The notes: generated from the letters alone by a model not told the origin. A DNA stretch of 50,003 bases from Clostridia bacterium (GCA_017465465.1 JAFTWE010000048.1:1-50003); one strand, 5' to 3'; numbered from the stretch's first letter, positions 1-6,694 are shown. Translations and numbers: made by a program.

Positions 1-301
1 CCTTACATATCAAAAGCATAAATTCTTTTAATCTTTAAAACTCGGCGTCTTTGACGTCTGTTTTGTTATGCCTTTTTTCACCGTCTTACATTTCACAACA
101 TTTTTTGATTTTTACTATTGACTTTTAATAGTTAGTCTTTCAGTAATAAAACGATTGATAAATACTTTTGGTGACAAAATTATGAATGATATTTGGATAA
201 AAATCAATTTTAGCTTTTCATGTAAAGCTATTGCAGTGGAAGTTTTGAAGAAATTAGTTCTGAGATGTTGCTTTGGGTGTTTAAGTCATAAATTTTGGTA
301 T

Positions 302-334
302 AAAAAAATGCGGTATCTACCCAGTAGATACCGC
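302..334 (-). terminator. Rho-independent terminator of the efp operon
   Basis: An 11-bp perfect stem (310-320 with 324-334, loop CCA) is followed on the minus strand by a run of seven U (302-308). It lies just past the stop codon of the zinc-ribbon gene at 362. Positions 1-301 hold nothing I can support. Confidence 0.9.
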
Positions 335-361
335 AAAATTGCACAAATTTGATTGTTACGA

Positions 362-787
362 TTAGTCGTCGTCCTCTTCATCGTCGTCGATGTCAAAATC
401 AAACTCAAGAGTTTCGCCGCAAGCGGGGCACTCGATTGATTCTTCATCAAGAACGCTTTCGTCAAGGCAGATAACCTCGCCGCAAGCAGGGCATTCAACT
501 TCGAAGTAATCATCTTCGTCGCCGCAGCAGCCTGCACAGCCTTCGCAATCGTCATAATCTTCGTCTTCAAAAACGTAGTCTTCAAGCTCTGCAAGGTCTT
601 CGTCAACAGCGTCAACCTGCTCTGTGAGCATATCAACTGCATCTTCCAAATCAGCAACAGAAAGAGCCAATTCGTCAATAACATCAATCATAGCGTTGAT
701 GAGCTTTGTTTCGGGTTTGCTTTCTTCAAGGTTAAGACCTTCTGCAAGGCCTTTAAGATATGCTGCTTTTTCGGTAACTGTCATCAT
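362..787 (-). CDS. CD1247-like acidic zinc-ribbon protein
   Basis: A 141-residue, very acidic protein. Residues 1-70 look helical and probably coiled-coil (TEKAAYLKGLAEGL, then heptad-like Leu/Val). Next come a Cys-rich stretch (CEGCAGCC) and two CPACGE knuckles, each with a later or earlier Cys partner, typical of a zinc ribbon. The tail is nearly all Asp/Glu. I recognise the N-terminal pattern from a small clostridial family usually called CD1247-like; its function is unknown to me. It follows efp by 37 bp on the same strand and ends at a terminator, so the two are probably cotranscribed. The start is an ATG about 13 bases after AGAAAGG. A role tied to translation is only inferred from the neighbour. 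Confidence 0.8.
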   Translation of the reverse strand: MMTVTEKAAYLKGLAEGLNLEESKPETKLINAMIDVIDELALSVADLEDAVDMLTEQVDAVDEDLAELEDYVFEDEDYDDCEGCAGCCGDEDDYFEVECPACGEVICLDESVLDEESIECPACGETLEFDFDIDDDEEDDD

Positions 788-824
788 AATAAATTACCAT
801 CCTTTCTAAAAGTGGAGCAGGGAA

Positions 825-1382
825 TTAAGCTCTGCCGAGGTATTCGCCTGTTCTTGTGTCAATCTGAACCATTTCGCCCTCGTCGATGAAGAGAGGAACT
901 TTGATTTCTGCGCCTGTTTCAACAGTAGCGGGCTTTGTAGCGTTAGTAGCTGTGTTGCCTGCAAAGCCGGGGTCAGTCTGAGTAATCTGAAGCTCAACGA
1001 ATGTTGGGGGCTCTACGCCGAAAACCTTGCCCTTGTAAGAAAGAATCTTACAAACCATGCTCTCTTTAACAAACTTGAAGTTGTCAGAAAGGTCTGATTC
1101 GTTGATTGGAACAAGCTCATAAGTTTCCTGGTCCATAAAGTAGTAAAGGCCACCGTCGTTGTATGAATATTCCATATCCTTTCTTTCAATGAAAGCGGTA
1201 GGGAACTTAGCTGAAGGGTTGTAGCTCTTTTCTGTAACTGCGCCTGTAATAACGTTCTTTGTCTTAGTTCTTACAAAAGCGGCACCCTTACCGGGTTTAA
1301 CATGCTGGAATTCAACAACCTGAAGTACGTTGCCGTCTTCCTCAAAAGTTACGCCGTTTCTGAAATCGCCTGCTGATACCAT
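825..1382 (-). CDS. efp: Translation elongation factor P
   Basis: EF-P binds the ribosome between the P and E sites and relieves stalling at polyproline stretches. The 185-residue length is normal. The N-terminal KOW-like domain carries the loop [10 protein letters not shown], with the usual tip lysine at about residue 32. The two OB domains follow, ending in the family signature near GEYLGRA. No modification enzyme (EpmA/B, EarP or YmfI-type) is visible in the window. An SD (CGGAGGAA) precedes the ATG. Its own promoter lies at 1438-1466, and the zinc-ribbon gene at 362 follows in the same transcript. The identification is secure. Confidence 0.97.
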   Translation of the reverse strand: MVSAGDFRNGVTFEEDGNVLQVVEFQHVKPGKGAAFVRTKTKNVITGAVTEKSYNPSAKFPTAFIERKDMEYSYNDGGLYYFMDQETYELVPINESDLSDNFKFVKESMVCKILSYKGKVFGVEPPTFVELQITQTDPGFAGNTATNATKPATVETGAEIKVPLFIDEGEMVQIDTRTGEYLGRA

Positions 1383-1437
1383 AATATTATTCCTCCGATT
1401 TAAAATTCGATATTAAATTCGATTTAATCTCCCTAAT

Positions 1438-1466
1438 ATTTTATACCATATCTGTCGGTTTTTCAA
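1438..1466 (-). promoter_or_regulatory. Promoter of efp
   Basis: On the minus strand a -35 TTGAAA (1461-1466) and a -10 TAAAAT (1438-1443) are separated by exactly 17 bases, about 55 bases ahead of the efp start. The leader contains two copies of ATTCGATWTWAA (around 1406-1426) of unknown meaning. Confidence 0.6.
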
Positions 1467-1549
1467 GCCCTTTTGAAAAAAATGTGTATTGATGAGGGGA
1501 ATTGTGCGGCGGCGTTGAGCAAAACGGGTCGCAACATTACTATGAGCCG

Positions 1550-1598
1550 CCGTCAGCCGTGTGTAGGGTGCGGCGATTTTCGACGCACCGTAACATAA
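1550..1598. repeat. Intergenic hairpin repeat, copy 1 (CCGTCAGCCGTG family)
   Basis: This begins CCGTCAGCCGTGT and contains a hairpin GGTGCG...CGCACC around the core GCGATTTTCGA. A second copy with the same core and changed stem bases lies at 28234-28284. After it, the string CGGGTTGCCGAGG (about 1605-1617) also recurs at 27914-27926. No protein is encoded. It is part of the 540-base gap between efp and the RHH gene. Confidence 0.75.
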
Positions 1599-1646
1599 AT
1601 CCAACGGGTTGCCGAGGTCAATGTAATACAATATCGGAAATTTTCA

Positions 1647-1793
1647 TTGCCTCCCTCTGACGAGGGAGGTGGATTTTGCGAAGCAAAAGACGGAGGGAGA
1701 GATTGCAGGAAAGCTTCATATATAAACAATTTTTCGCAAAATCATTCTCTCCCTCAGGGTCTCCGACCCAGCTCCCTCATCAGAGGGAGCCAA
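1647..1793. repeat. Paired-hairpin inverted-repeat element, copy 1
   Basis: The left arm starts TTGCCTCCCTCTGACGAGGG (1647 onward) and ends CGGAGGGAGAG (1691-1701). The right arm is its imperfect reverse complement, CTCTCCCTC (1747-1755) to GAGGGAGCCAA (1783-1793). Each arm also folds on itself (CTCCCTC/GAGGGAG). Two elements with the same plan but different sequence lie at 27955-28068 and 28088-28227. The form suggests a MITE-like or structured non-coding repeat; no transposase is nearby. Its termini TTG.../...CAA are shared by all three. Confidence 0.8.
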
Positions 1794-1923
1794 CAAAACA
1801 AAAGCAAAAAACGATGATTAGGCATATTTTGAATATGTTTCATATCCAAAAACAACATTTAGGCACAAAATGGAAATAAAATGACCTTGAAATATGTTGA
1901 AAACAAGTTCAGAGGTTGTTTAT

Positions 1924-2091
1924 ATGGCAATAAAAAGTTTATCTATCCGTATAGATGAGGAAGTCCTTGATAAATTACATATTGTTGCAGATTATGAGGG
2001 CAGAAGTGCAAACAGTGAAATTTTAATTTTAATCAGAGATGCAATAGCAGAATATGAAGAAAAACATGGAAAGATTGTTACAAAGAATTGA
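1924..2091 (+). CDS. Ribbon-helix-helix DNA-binding protein (Arc-like)
   Basis: A 55-residue protein, MAIKSLSIRIDEEVLDKLH..., matching the Arc/MetJ fold: a short beta strand (KSLSIRI) followed by two helices with the GRSANSEI turn. Such proteins are small dimeric repressors or antitoxins. The start at 1924 has AGAGG 8 bases upstream; an ATG 30 bases earlier lacks a ribosome site. No toxin-like partner is adjacent: the next gene (2130) is an unrecognised 98-residue protein separated by a terminator. It could be an orphan antitoxin or a stand-alone regulator. Confidence 0.75.
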   Translation: MAIKSLSIRIDEEVLDKLHIVADYEGRSANSEILILIRDAIAEYEEKHGKIVTKN

Positions 2092-2113
2092 GAGCGTTGA
2101 CACGCTCTTTTTT
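2091..2113 (+). terminator. Terminator after the RHH gene
   Basis: Stem GAGCGT (2092-2097) and ACGCTC (2102-2107), loop TGAC, then six T. It sits directly on the stop codon and 17 bases before the next start, so the downstream gene receives only read-through or has its own weak promoter. Confidence 0.85.
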
Positions 2114-2129
2114 GTTTGGAGGGTGAATT

Positions 2130-2426
2130 ATGTTTGAAGTGTTTGAAAATCGCAAAACAAATCCGGGAAAGGAAAAGGTTGTGCGTGATATAGTAAAATT
2201 TTTTGCTCACGGGGTTGAGATAACCAAGGGTGAGATAAAGGTTTATGAATCTGCTGATGACGATGGAGTGGCGTGGGTCAGAATTGATACAGGCTTTATT
2301 ATAGAATTTGGAGCAGGCTTACAAAAGCTCTCGGAAATCTGCAACGAGCTTTATTATCTGAATATAGAGCCTAAGGGTGATAAGATAAGAATTTATGTTG
2401 CTGTTGAAGATGTGTTTGAAAAATAA
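2130..2426 (+). CDS. Hypothetical protein, 98 aa
   Basis: I do not recognise this gene. It has a good SD (GGAGGGTG, about 6 bases before ATG), no Cys pair, no membrane segment and no signal peptide. The N-terminal third is basic (NRKTNPGKEKVVRD). The remainder alternates short beta-like segments (GEIKVYES, VAWVRIDTGFIIEF) with a helix (LQKLSEICNELYYL), which suggests a small alpha/beta domain. It lies between the RHH regulator (same strand) and fba (opposite strand), with terminators on both sides. It could be a target or partner of the RHH protein, but nothing in the sequence shows this. Confidence 0.6.
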   Translation: MFEVFENRKTNPGKEKVVRDIVKFFAHGVEITKGEIKVYESADDDGVAWVRIDTGFIIEFGAGLQKLSEICNELYYLNIEPKGDKIRIYVAVEDVFEK

Positions 2427-2454
2427 AAAAAGAGTGTTCCGAAGAACACTCTTT
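2425..2454. terminator. Bidirectional terminator between the 98-aa gene and fba
   Basis: An 11-bp stem (2429-2439 with 2444-2454, loop CGAA). On the minus strand it is followed by UUUUUUA, a strong terminator for fba. On the plus strand the U run is only three long, so termination of the 98-aa gene is weaker. Confidence 0.9.
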
Positions 2455-2463
2455 AAAAACTGA

Positions 2464-3399
2464 TTAAGCTTTGCCGCCGCAGCCGAGAACTGTTTCAATC
2501 TTGTGTGAAACAACACCTTCGATAGCGTTACGGGCAGGAGTAAGATACTGTCTTGGGTCGAAGTGTGTGGGGTTCTCTGTGAAGTGCTTACGGATAGCTG
2601 CTGTCATTGCGATACGGATGTCAGAGTCAACATTGATTTTGCAAACTGCCATTGATGCTGCCTGTCTGAGCATATCCTCGGGGATACCGATAGCGTCGGG
2701 CATCTGACCGCCGAACTCGTTGATTGTCTTAACATCGTCCTGGTTAACTGAGCTTGCGCCGTGGAGAACGATTGGGAAACCGGGGAGCTTTTCTTCAACA
2801 GCCTTGAGGATGTCAAAACGAAGCTGTGGCTTCTGGCCGGGCTTGAACTTGTATGCGCCGTGGCTTGTGCCGATAGCGATAGCAAGTGAGTCAACACCTG
2901 TTCTTGTTACGAAATCATAAACCTGGTCGGGGTCTGTGAAGCTTGCATCTTCTGCGCTTACATTAACATCGTCTTCAATACCTGCAAGCTGACCGAGCTC
3001 GCCTTCAACAACACAGCCGTGTGCGTGAGCGTAGTCAACAACCTGCTTTGTAAGAGCAACGTTTTCTTCATAAGGAAGATGTGAGCCGTCAATCATAACT
3101 GATGTGAAACCGCCGTCAATGCATGACTTACAGGTTTCAAAGTCGGGTCCGTGGTCAAGATGAAGAGCAATGGGAAGACCTGTCTGGTCTGCTGCAGCCT
3201 TAACCATAGCTACAAGATACTCATGAGAAGCATATTTTCTTGCGCCTGCTGAGCACTGAAGAATAACAGGTGCATTAAGCTTTTTAGCAGCCTGTGTAAT
3301 ACCCTGGATGATTTCCATGTTGTTTACATTGAAAGCACCAACTGCGTATCCGCCTTTATAGGCGTCTTCAAACATTTTTTTAGTTGTTACAAGTGGCAT
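2464..3399 (-). CDS. fba: Class II fructose-1,6-bisphosphate aldolase
   Basis: Cleaves fructose-1,6-bisphosphate to dihydroxyacetone phosphate and glyceraldehyde-3-phosphate in glycolysis, using zinc. The 311-residue protein shows HLDHGPD (about residues 80-86, with the catalytic Asp and a zinc His), VEGELG with the zinc Glu, and HGASSV with a further zinc His. The ATG at 3399 has AGGAG 8 bases upstream; a GTG three codons earlier overlaps that SD and is unlikely. A consensus promoter lies at 3433-3460 and a terminator at 2425-2454, so it is a single-gene transcript. Confidence 0.97.
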   Translation of the reverse strand: MPLVTTKKMFEDAYKGGYAVGAFNVNNMEIIQGITQAAKKLNAPVILQCSAGARKYASHEYLVAMVKAAADQTGLPIALHLDHGPDFETCKSCIDGGFTSVMIDGSHLPYEENVALTKQVVDYAHAHGCVVEGELGQLAGIEDDVNVSAEDASFTDPDQVYDFVTRTGVDSLAIAIGTSHGAYKFKPGQKPQLRFDILKAVEEKLPGFPIVLHGASSVNQDDVKTINEFGGQMPDAIGIPEDMLRQAASMAVCKINVDSDIRIAMTAAIRKHFTENPTHFDPRQYLTPARNAIEGVVSHKIETVLGCGGKA

Positions 3400-3432
3400 A
3401 ATAATCACTCCTGTAAAAATTTTAACAAGGGT

Positions 3433-3460
3433 ATTATAACATTTAAAGCGGATTTGTCAA
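3433..3460 (-). promoter_or_regulatory. Promoter of fba
   Basis: On the minus strand TTGACA (3455-3460) and TATAAT (3433-3438) are separated by 16 bases. A second TTGACA lies 11 bases further upstream. Both hexamers are perfect consensus, as expected for a highly expressed glycolytic gene. Confidence 0.85.
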
Positions 3461-3472
3461 TGATTTGTCAAG

Positions 3473-3721
3473 TTATAATTTTGCGTTATCAAAAAAAGAG
3501 GACAAAGGAACGCCCAGAACAGTTGAAAGAGCAAACAGCTCAATATCGGTTACGGTACGGGATTTGTCTTCAATGCGGGAAATTGAGCCGCGGCATACAT
3601 AAACACCCAATAGCTCTAATTTGTTGGATAATGCTTGCTGGCTGAGGTTCTTTTGCTTTCGGAATTTGCGTACATTTGCGCCTACGAGGTTCATTTCATT
3701 GCCGTCGATAATTCTTGCCAA
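3473..3721 (-). CDS. Xre-family helix-turn-helix regulator
   Basis: A small DNA-binding protein of about 82 residues. The HTH_3 domain spans GANVRKFRKQKNLSQQALSN... with the recognition helix near RGSISRIEDKSR, and it ends LGVPLSSFF. The start is uncertain. I chose TTG at 3721, which has GGTGA 5 bases before it and begins MARIIDGNEMN as I remember in related proteins; GTG at 3733 and ATG at 3694 are alternatives. It faces a small zinc-ribbon gene (3896) across an intergenic region with two near-identical palindromes (3747-3763, 3795-3813). Autoregulation and control of that gene are inferred. A similar arrangement recurs at 26872. Confidence 0.85.
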   Translation of the reverse strand: MARIIDGNEMNLVGANVRKFRKQKNLSQQALSNKLELLGVYVCRGSISRIEDKSRTVTDIELFALSTVLGVPLSSFFDNAKL

Positions 3722-3746
3722 AAAAATCACCACACATCATTATTTA

Positions 3747-3763
3747 TGTCTTGACATAAGACA
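3747..3763. promoter_or_regulatory. Palindromic operator 1 for the Xre regulator
   Basis: TGTCTT (3747-3752), 5-base spacer GACAT, AAGACA (3758-3763). The spacer plus left arm contain TTGACA (3751-3756), the -35 element of the plus-strand promoter at 3751-3779, so a bound repressor would block that promoter. Confidence 0.65.
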
Positions 3764-3779
3764 ATTTTGATGCTATCAT
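3751..3779 (+). promoter_or_regulatory. Promoter upstream of the zinc-ribbon gene
   Basis: TTGACA (3751-3756), 17-base spacer, TATCAT (3774-3779). Its -35 is inside operator 1, and operator 2 lies just downstream of the expected start near 3786. A second possible -10, TATAAT at 3855-3860, has no good -35. Confidence 0.6.
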
Positions 3780-3794
3780 AAATAAGGAATAAAG

Positions 3795-3813
3795 TTGTCT
3801 TGTGATAAGACAA
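3795..3813. promoter_or_regulatory. Palindromic operator 2 for the Xre regulator
   Basis: TTGTCTT (3795-3801), GTGAT, AAGACAA (3807-3813): the same 6-base half sites and 5-base spacer as operator 1. The centres are 49 bp apart, close to five helical turns, which would allow two bound dimers on one face of the DNA. Confidence 0.65.
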
Positions 3814-3895
3814 AAGCAAAAATAGAACAATGTATTAAGCATTATTTTGTTGCGTATAATATTTATAAGATATTTTGGCCAAAGAGGAGATAAAT

Positions 3896-4045
3896 ATGTA
3901 TTGCACAAAATGCGGAGCTTTGGTTGACGAAGAAAGTCTTGTATGCAAGGGGTGCGGAGAGCCGCACGGCGATGTTGCATTAAGAAAAGAATCAGAGCTT
4001 AAAAAATTTAACGAAGTTACAGATGATGAGTCTTCTAAAAAGTGA
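3896..4045 (+). CDS. Small zinc-ribbon protein, 49 aa
   Basis: A short frame starting MYCTKCGALV, with AGAGGAGA about 6 bases before ATG. Two CxxCG knuckles, CTKCG (residues 3-7) and CKGCG (residues 17-21), form a compact zinc ribbon like those at the N-terminus of clostridial zinc-ribbon membrane proteins. The charged tail (RKESELKKFNEV...) has no membrane segment, so it is soluble and stands alone. It is divergent from the Xre gene with paired operators between them and ends at a strong hairpin terminator. That arrangement makes it a real gene and the likely regulated target. Its function is unknown. Confidence 0.8.
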   Translation: MYCTKCGALVDEESLVCKGCGEPHGDVALRKESELKKFNEVTDDESSKK

Positions 4046-4080
4046 GAAACGGGCTGTCGCTTTTGCGGCAGTCCGTTTCT
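4046..4080 (+). terminator. Terminator after the 49-aa zinc-ribbon gene
   Basis: A 15-bp uninterrupted stem including G-U pairs (4046-4060 with 4065-4079, loop TTTT), followed by a T-rich stretch. It starts on the base after the stop codon. Confidence 0.85.
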
Positions 4081-4087
4081 TTGTGTC

Positions 4088-5215
4088 TTAATTAAAATTT
4101 GTGTCGGTAATTCTCTCAATTTCAAAGCTTTCGGTGTAAAATTCGCGGGGGTTATTTTCGTCAAGAACAATAAGTCTGCCGCCGTGAATATCGCCGTAGG
4201 TATGGAAGCCTGTAGCAAGTGTCTGGCAAAGCTTGATGCCGTCGATTTCAAAAATGAAGTCGTTTACATGGTCGTGACCGAAAAATGCGGCAATAACATC
4301 ACCGTGCTTTTTCCAAAGCTCAAACTGCTCTCTGGTTCTGCTCTTGGGCGGGCAGGGGAGCTCACGAAGATGACCGCTTACAAAGTTTTCTTTCTTAACG
4401 CAGTAACGCTTGCCGTCACCCTCAATAAGGTCACATGGCTCATTTTCACCAACTTCACAGATTACATCGTATTCCTGAGAAACAGGAATGTGCTGGAAAA
4501 GAAGTGAGGGCAGAGGCTCACCGCCGTTTTCTGCCTTTAATTTTTCAGCAGTACGCTCATACCAGTCAAGCTGGTCTTTGTGAAGCTCGTCATAGCCAAG
4601 CACCTTGCCGTTTTCGTCACGGACATAGTCGTTAGAATCCATAAGCCAAAGGTTGAAGGCGGGCTTGTCAGACTTACTGCTTTTGATGAGAATGTTGTGG
4701 TTTCCGCAGCCGTGCATTTCCTCAGCGTTGAGGCAGCCGATAAAATTATCGTATCTCATATAAAGCATCATCTGGAACTCGCGGAAAAAGTGCTGGATTT
4801 CAGAATCGTGATTACCGAAAACAATGGCAAAGGGAATACCTCTTTTGCGGATAGGCTCGGTAATTTTTGTGATTGTTTTTTCAACATAATCGTATGTAAG
4901 CTCTTCCCAATATCCGCAGATATTGTCGCCGCCGAAAACAACCAAATCAGGGTTGGTTCTCTCAAGGCTTTTTTCAATAACATTCAAAGCCTCGCGGCTT
5001 TTGTCACGGGGAACAGCAGGGTTTTCATCGTCGTCCATTTCAGGGTCAACTTCGTGAATATCGGACAGATGAAGAATTTTAAATTTGCCGTCAGCACCGA
5101 ATTTTAATTCAGGTGACTTGCGATTTTTGTTTTTATAAATAACGGGTGTTCCGCAAGCGGCCGTAAAGGGAAGCAGTGCGGAGGTGAGAATTGATTTTAA
5201 AATTTTACTTTTCAT
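4088..5215 (-). CDS. Metallophosphoesterase lipoprotein
   Basis: A calcineurin-like phosphoesterase of 375 residues. The N-terminus is a lipoprotein signal (KSILTSALLPFTAAC, lipobox Cys at 21), placing it on the outer face of the membrane. The metal-site motifs appear in order: LSDIH (50-54), GGDN (95-98), GNHD (134-137), a QHIP histidine, and GHDH near residue 320. All expected metal ligands are present, so it should be active on a phosphomonoester or diester; the substrate cannot be told. Its promoter is at 5240-5268 and no gene follows on the strand, so it is monocistronic. The family includes Icc-like and purple-acid-like members. Confidence 0.9.
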   Translation of the reverse strand: MKSKILKSILTSALLPFTAACGTPVIYKNKNRKSPELKFGADGKFKILHLSDIHEVDPEMDDDENPAVPRDKSREALNVIEKSLERTNPDLVVFGGDNICGYWEELTYDYVEKTITKITEPIRKRGIPFAIVFGNHDSEIQHFFREFQMMLYMRYDNFIGCLNAEEMHGCGNHNILIKSSKSDKPAFNLWLMDSNDYVRDENGKVLGYDELHKDQLDWYERTAEKLKAENGGEPLPSLLFQHIPVSQEYDVICEVGENEPCDLIEGDGKRYCVKKENFVSGHLRELPCPPKSRTREQFELWKKHGDVIAAFFGHDHVNDFIFEIDGIKLCQTLATGFHTYGDIHGGRLIVLDENNPREFYTESFEIERITDTNFN

Positions 5216-5239
5216 TGGTTACAACCCCTTTCGTGCTTA

Positions 5240-5268
5240 ATTATAGCCAAACACAGCAAAAATTTCAA
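5240..5268 (-). promoter_or_regulatory. Promoter of the metallophosphoesterase gene
   Basis: On the minus strand TTGAAA (5263-5268), 17-base spacer, TATAAT (5240-5245), 25 bases before the ATG at 5215. Confidence 0.75.
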
Positions 5269-5276
5269 CAATAATA

Positions 5277-5305
5277 TTTACAATCCGAAAAATATGTGTT
5301 ACATT
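5277..5305 (+). promoter_or_regulatory. Promoter of the folT riboswitch transcript
   Basis: TTTACA (5277-5282), 17-base spacer, TACATT (5300-5305). The predicted start near 5311 fits the beginning of the riboswitch at 5314. Both hexamers are moderate matches. Confidence 0.5.
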
Positions 5306-5313
5306 ATTGCAGA

Positions 5314-5406
5314 CAGAGTAGATATGTGAGCGTTAAGTGCCGTGGGGACGGGGAGTTGCCACACGGACGAAAAGATTTCTTGCGGTTCACATTTCGCATC
5401 CCGCTG
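5314..5406 (+). ncRNA. Tetrahydrofolate (THF) riboswitch
   Basis: The conserved THF aptamer pieces are present in order: AGAGTAGAT, then GCGTTAAGTG, then ACGGACGAA, then GCGG, and GCATCCCGCTG. The helices can be drawn: CAG (5314-5316) with CTG (5404-5406); ATGTGA (5324-5329) with TCACAT (5387-5392); CCGTG (5340-5344) with CACGG (5362-5366). A GGGA in the third loop can pair with TCCC (5399-5402), the known pseudoknot. THF riboswitches are known upstream of folT in Clostridia, which matches the gene here. Confidence 0.92.
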
Positions 5407-5425
5407 GAAAATAATATTGCGACGA

Positions 5426-5463
5426 AAGCCTCTTTATTATTCAGCGAAATAATAAGGAGGCTT
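5426..5463 (+). promoter_or_regulatory. RBS-sequestering hairpin of the folT riboswitch
   Basis: A 16-bp stem (5426-5441 with 5448-5463, one G-U pair, loop CAGCGA) whose 3' arm contains GGAGG (5456-5460), the folT ribosome site. This is a translational expression platform. AATAATA at 5410-5416, just after the aptamer, can pair with TATTATT (5435-5441) and may act as the anti-sequestor. There is no U run, so transcription termination is unlikely. Confidence 0.8.
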
Positions 5464-5466
5464 GTT

Positions 5467-6000
5467 ATGTTTAAAATCAAGGATTTATTCAAGACAAAAA
5501 ATCTCGCATTGATTGCCTTGCTCATAGCTGCAAATGTGGTGTTCAGCAGGTTTTTGTCAATCAACACATTCAACATCAAAATCGGCTTCACATTTTTAAC
5601 GGTGATGATGGCAGCGTATCTTTTCGGCCCTGTGGGGGCAATGCTTGTGGGGGGCATTGGTGATGTTATCGGTGCAATTTTGTTCCCCATAGCGCCGTTC
5701 TTTCCCGGCTTTACCCTTACGGCGGTGATAACCGGGCTGTTATACGGCTTTTTTATCAACAAAAAGACGAGCCTTGTTAAAATTATAATCGGTGTTGTTG
5801 TAACAGAGCTTCTTTGCAGCGGGCTGATGAATACATTCTGGATATCGTATATGTACGGCTCAGATTTCGGCGCGTTGCTTGTAACAAGGCTCACAACCCA
5901 GATTATTGCAATGACTGCGGTGGAAATTGTTGCCGCCCAGCTTATTTTCGGAAAGCGAATGGCAATGAGCAGAATTGAGGCTGTGATGCACAGGAATTAG
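5467..6000 (+). CDS. folT: Folate ECF transporter S component FolT
   Basis: The membrane substrate-binding (S) subunit of an energy-coupling factor transporter for folate. It is 177 residues with about six hydrophobic segments, starting LALIALLIAANVVFSRFLS. The N-terminal region matches the motif by which S components dock on the shared EcfT, and GPVGAMLVGGIGDVIGA is typical. The ATG at 5467 follows GGAGG by 6 bases; longer forms would read through the riboswitch. The THF riboswitch upstream supports the substrate. The shared EcfA/A'/T module is not in the window. Confidence 0.92.
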   Translation: MFKIKDLFKTKNLALIALLIAANVVFSRFLSINTFNIKIGFTFLTVMMAAYLFGPVGAMLVGGIGDVIGAILFPIAPFFPGFTLTAVITGLLYGFFINKKTSLVKIIIGVVVTELLCSGLMNTFWISYMYGSDFGALLVTRLTTQIIAMTAVEIVAAQLIFGKRMAMSRIEAVMHRN

Positions 6001-6010
6001 GGGGATTTGT

Positions 6011-6655
6011 ATGCTTTTTGTAAATCATACAGACGGTATGGTAAAGGTTGAAATCGGTGAAGATAAGTTTATTATTCCTAAGGGCAAAAAGTATGAATAT
6101 AAGCAGGAAATCAGCGTGTTTGGCGCGAGGGTAACTCCTGTGAGAAAAACAAAAACCCGGTGCTTCTTTTACGACGGATTTAACGGCCGATTTTTTGGCT
6201 ATGAAATAGTATGTTCGTTGGATTTTTCAGTTAGTGATGCCAAGGATAAGTCGGAAATAATATTCAAAGACAACAGCGAATACCTGAGCCTTGACAATAC
6301 TTGGGTTAAGTCAGTTAAGTTGAATTGTAAATCCTGCTGTTCAAGACCCCAAAAGTACACAGCTACAGGCAGAAAAAATGCCAAAACAGGCTTTGTTGTT
6401 AAGAATGTAATTGAATTTTTGATTATATTTGCCTTACTTGCATTTGCAGGGCTGATGATTTTTGATAAAGCTGTTGTGACCAGTATTGTGGCGGCTGTGC
6501 TGTCAAGTATATGGACAATTTATGAGTTTAAAATGTTTTTCAAAATAGACAAGGAAATTGATGAGACCTTGCCCGTGGATGAGCTTTTGAAAGGAAGTCC
6601 CGATATTCAAAGAAAGTATTTTGAAATGCGACGGAAAAAGAAAAATAAAAAGTAA
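6011..6655 (+). CDS. Hypothetical membrane protein, 214 aa
   Basis: I do not recognise a family. Residues 1-115 look like a soluble beta-rich domain (MLFVNHTDGMVKVEIGEDKF..., FFYDGFNGRFFGYEIVC). Two membrane segments follow, at about residues 132-150 and 153-172, with only a tight turn between them, then a basic tail ending RRKKKNKK. Both ends would therefore be on the same, probably cytoplasmic, side. A strong SD (AGGGGGA) precedes the ATG, 10 bases after folT, so it should be translated from the riboswitch-controlled transcript. A link to folate uptake is only positional. Confidence 0.7.
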   Translation: MLFVNHTDGMVKVEIGEDKFIIPKGKKYEYKQEISVFGARVTPVRKTKTRCFFYDGFNGRFFGYEIVCSLDFSVSDAKDKSEIIFKDNSEYLSLDNTWVKSVKLNCKSCCSRPQKYTATGRKNAKTGFVVKNVIEFLIIFALLAFAGLMIFDKAVVTSIVAAVLSSIWTIYEFKMFFKIDKEIDETLPVDELLKGSPDIQRKYFEMRRKKKNKK

Positions 6656-6680
6656 CAGTCCGAGAAATTCCCCCGGACTG
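6656..6680 (+). terminator. Stem-loop after the 214-aa gene
   Basis: CAGTCCG (6656-6662) pairs with CGGACTG (6674-6680) immediately after the stop codon. There is no U run, so it may be a weak terminator or a 3'-end stabilising hairpin. Confidence 0.5.
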
Positions 6681-6694
6681 CATATAGTAAACAC

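Noticed and set aside
155..352. 65-codon plus-strand frame at the window start
   Set aside because: It runs through the terminator hairpin at 302-334, has no SD and no recognisable domain.
1894..1923. Earlier ATG for the RHH protein
   Set aside because: No SD before it; the ATG at 1924 has AGAGG at proper spacing and begins the known fold.
4580..5107. 175-codon frame on the plus strand
   Set aside because: It is the antisense shadow of the metallophosphoesterase, whose five metal-site motifs fix the true frame.
5304..5894. 196-codon minus-strand frame
   Set aside because: It covers the THF riboswitch and folT on the wrong strand; no SD.
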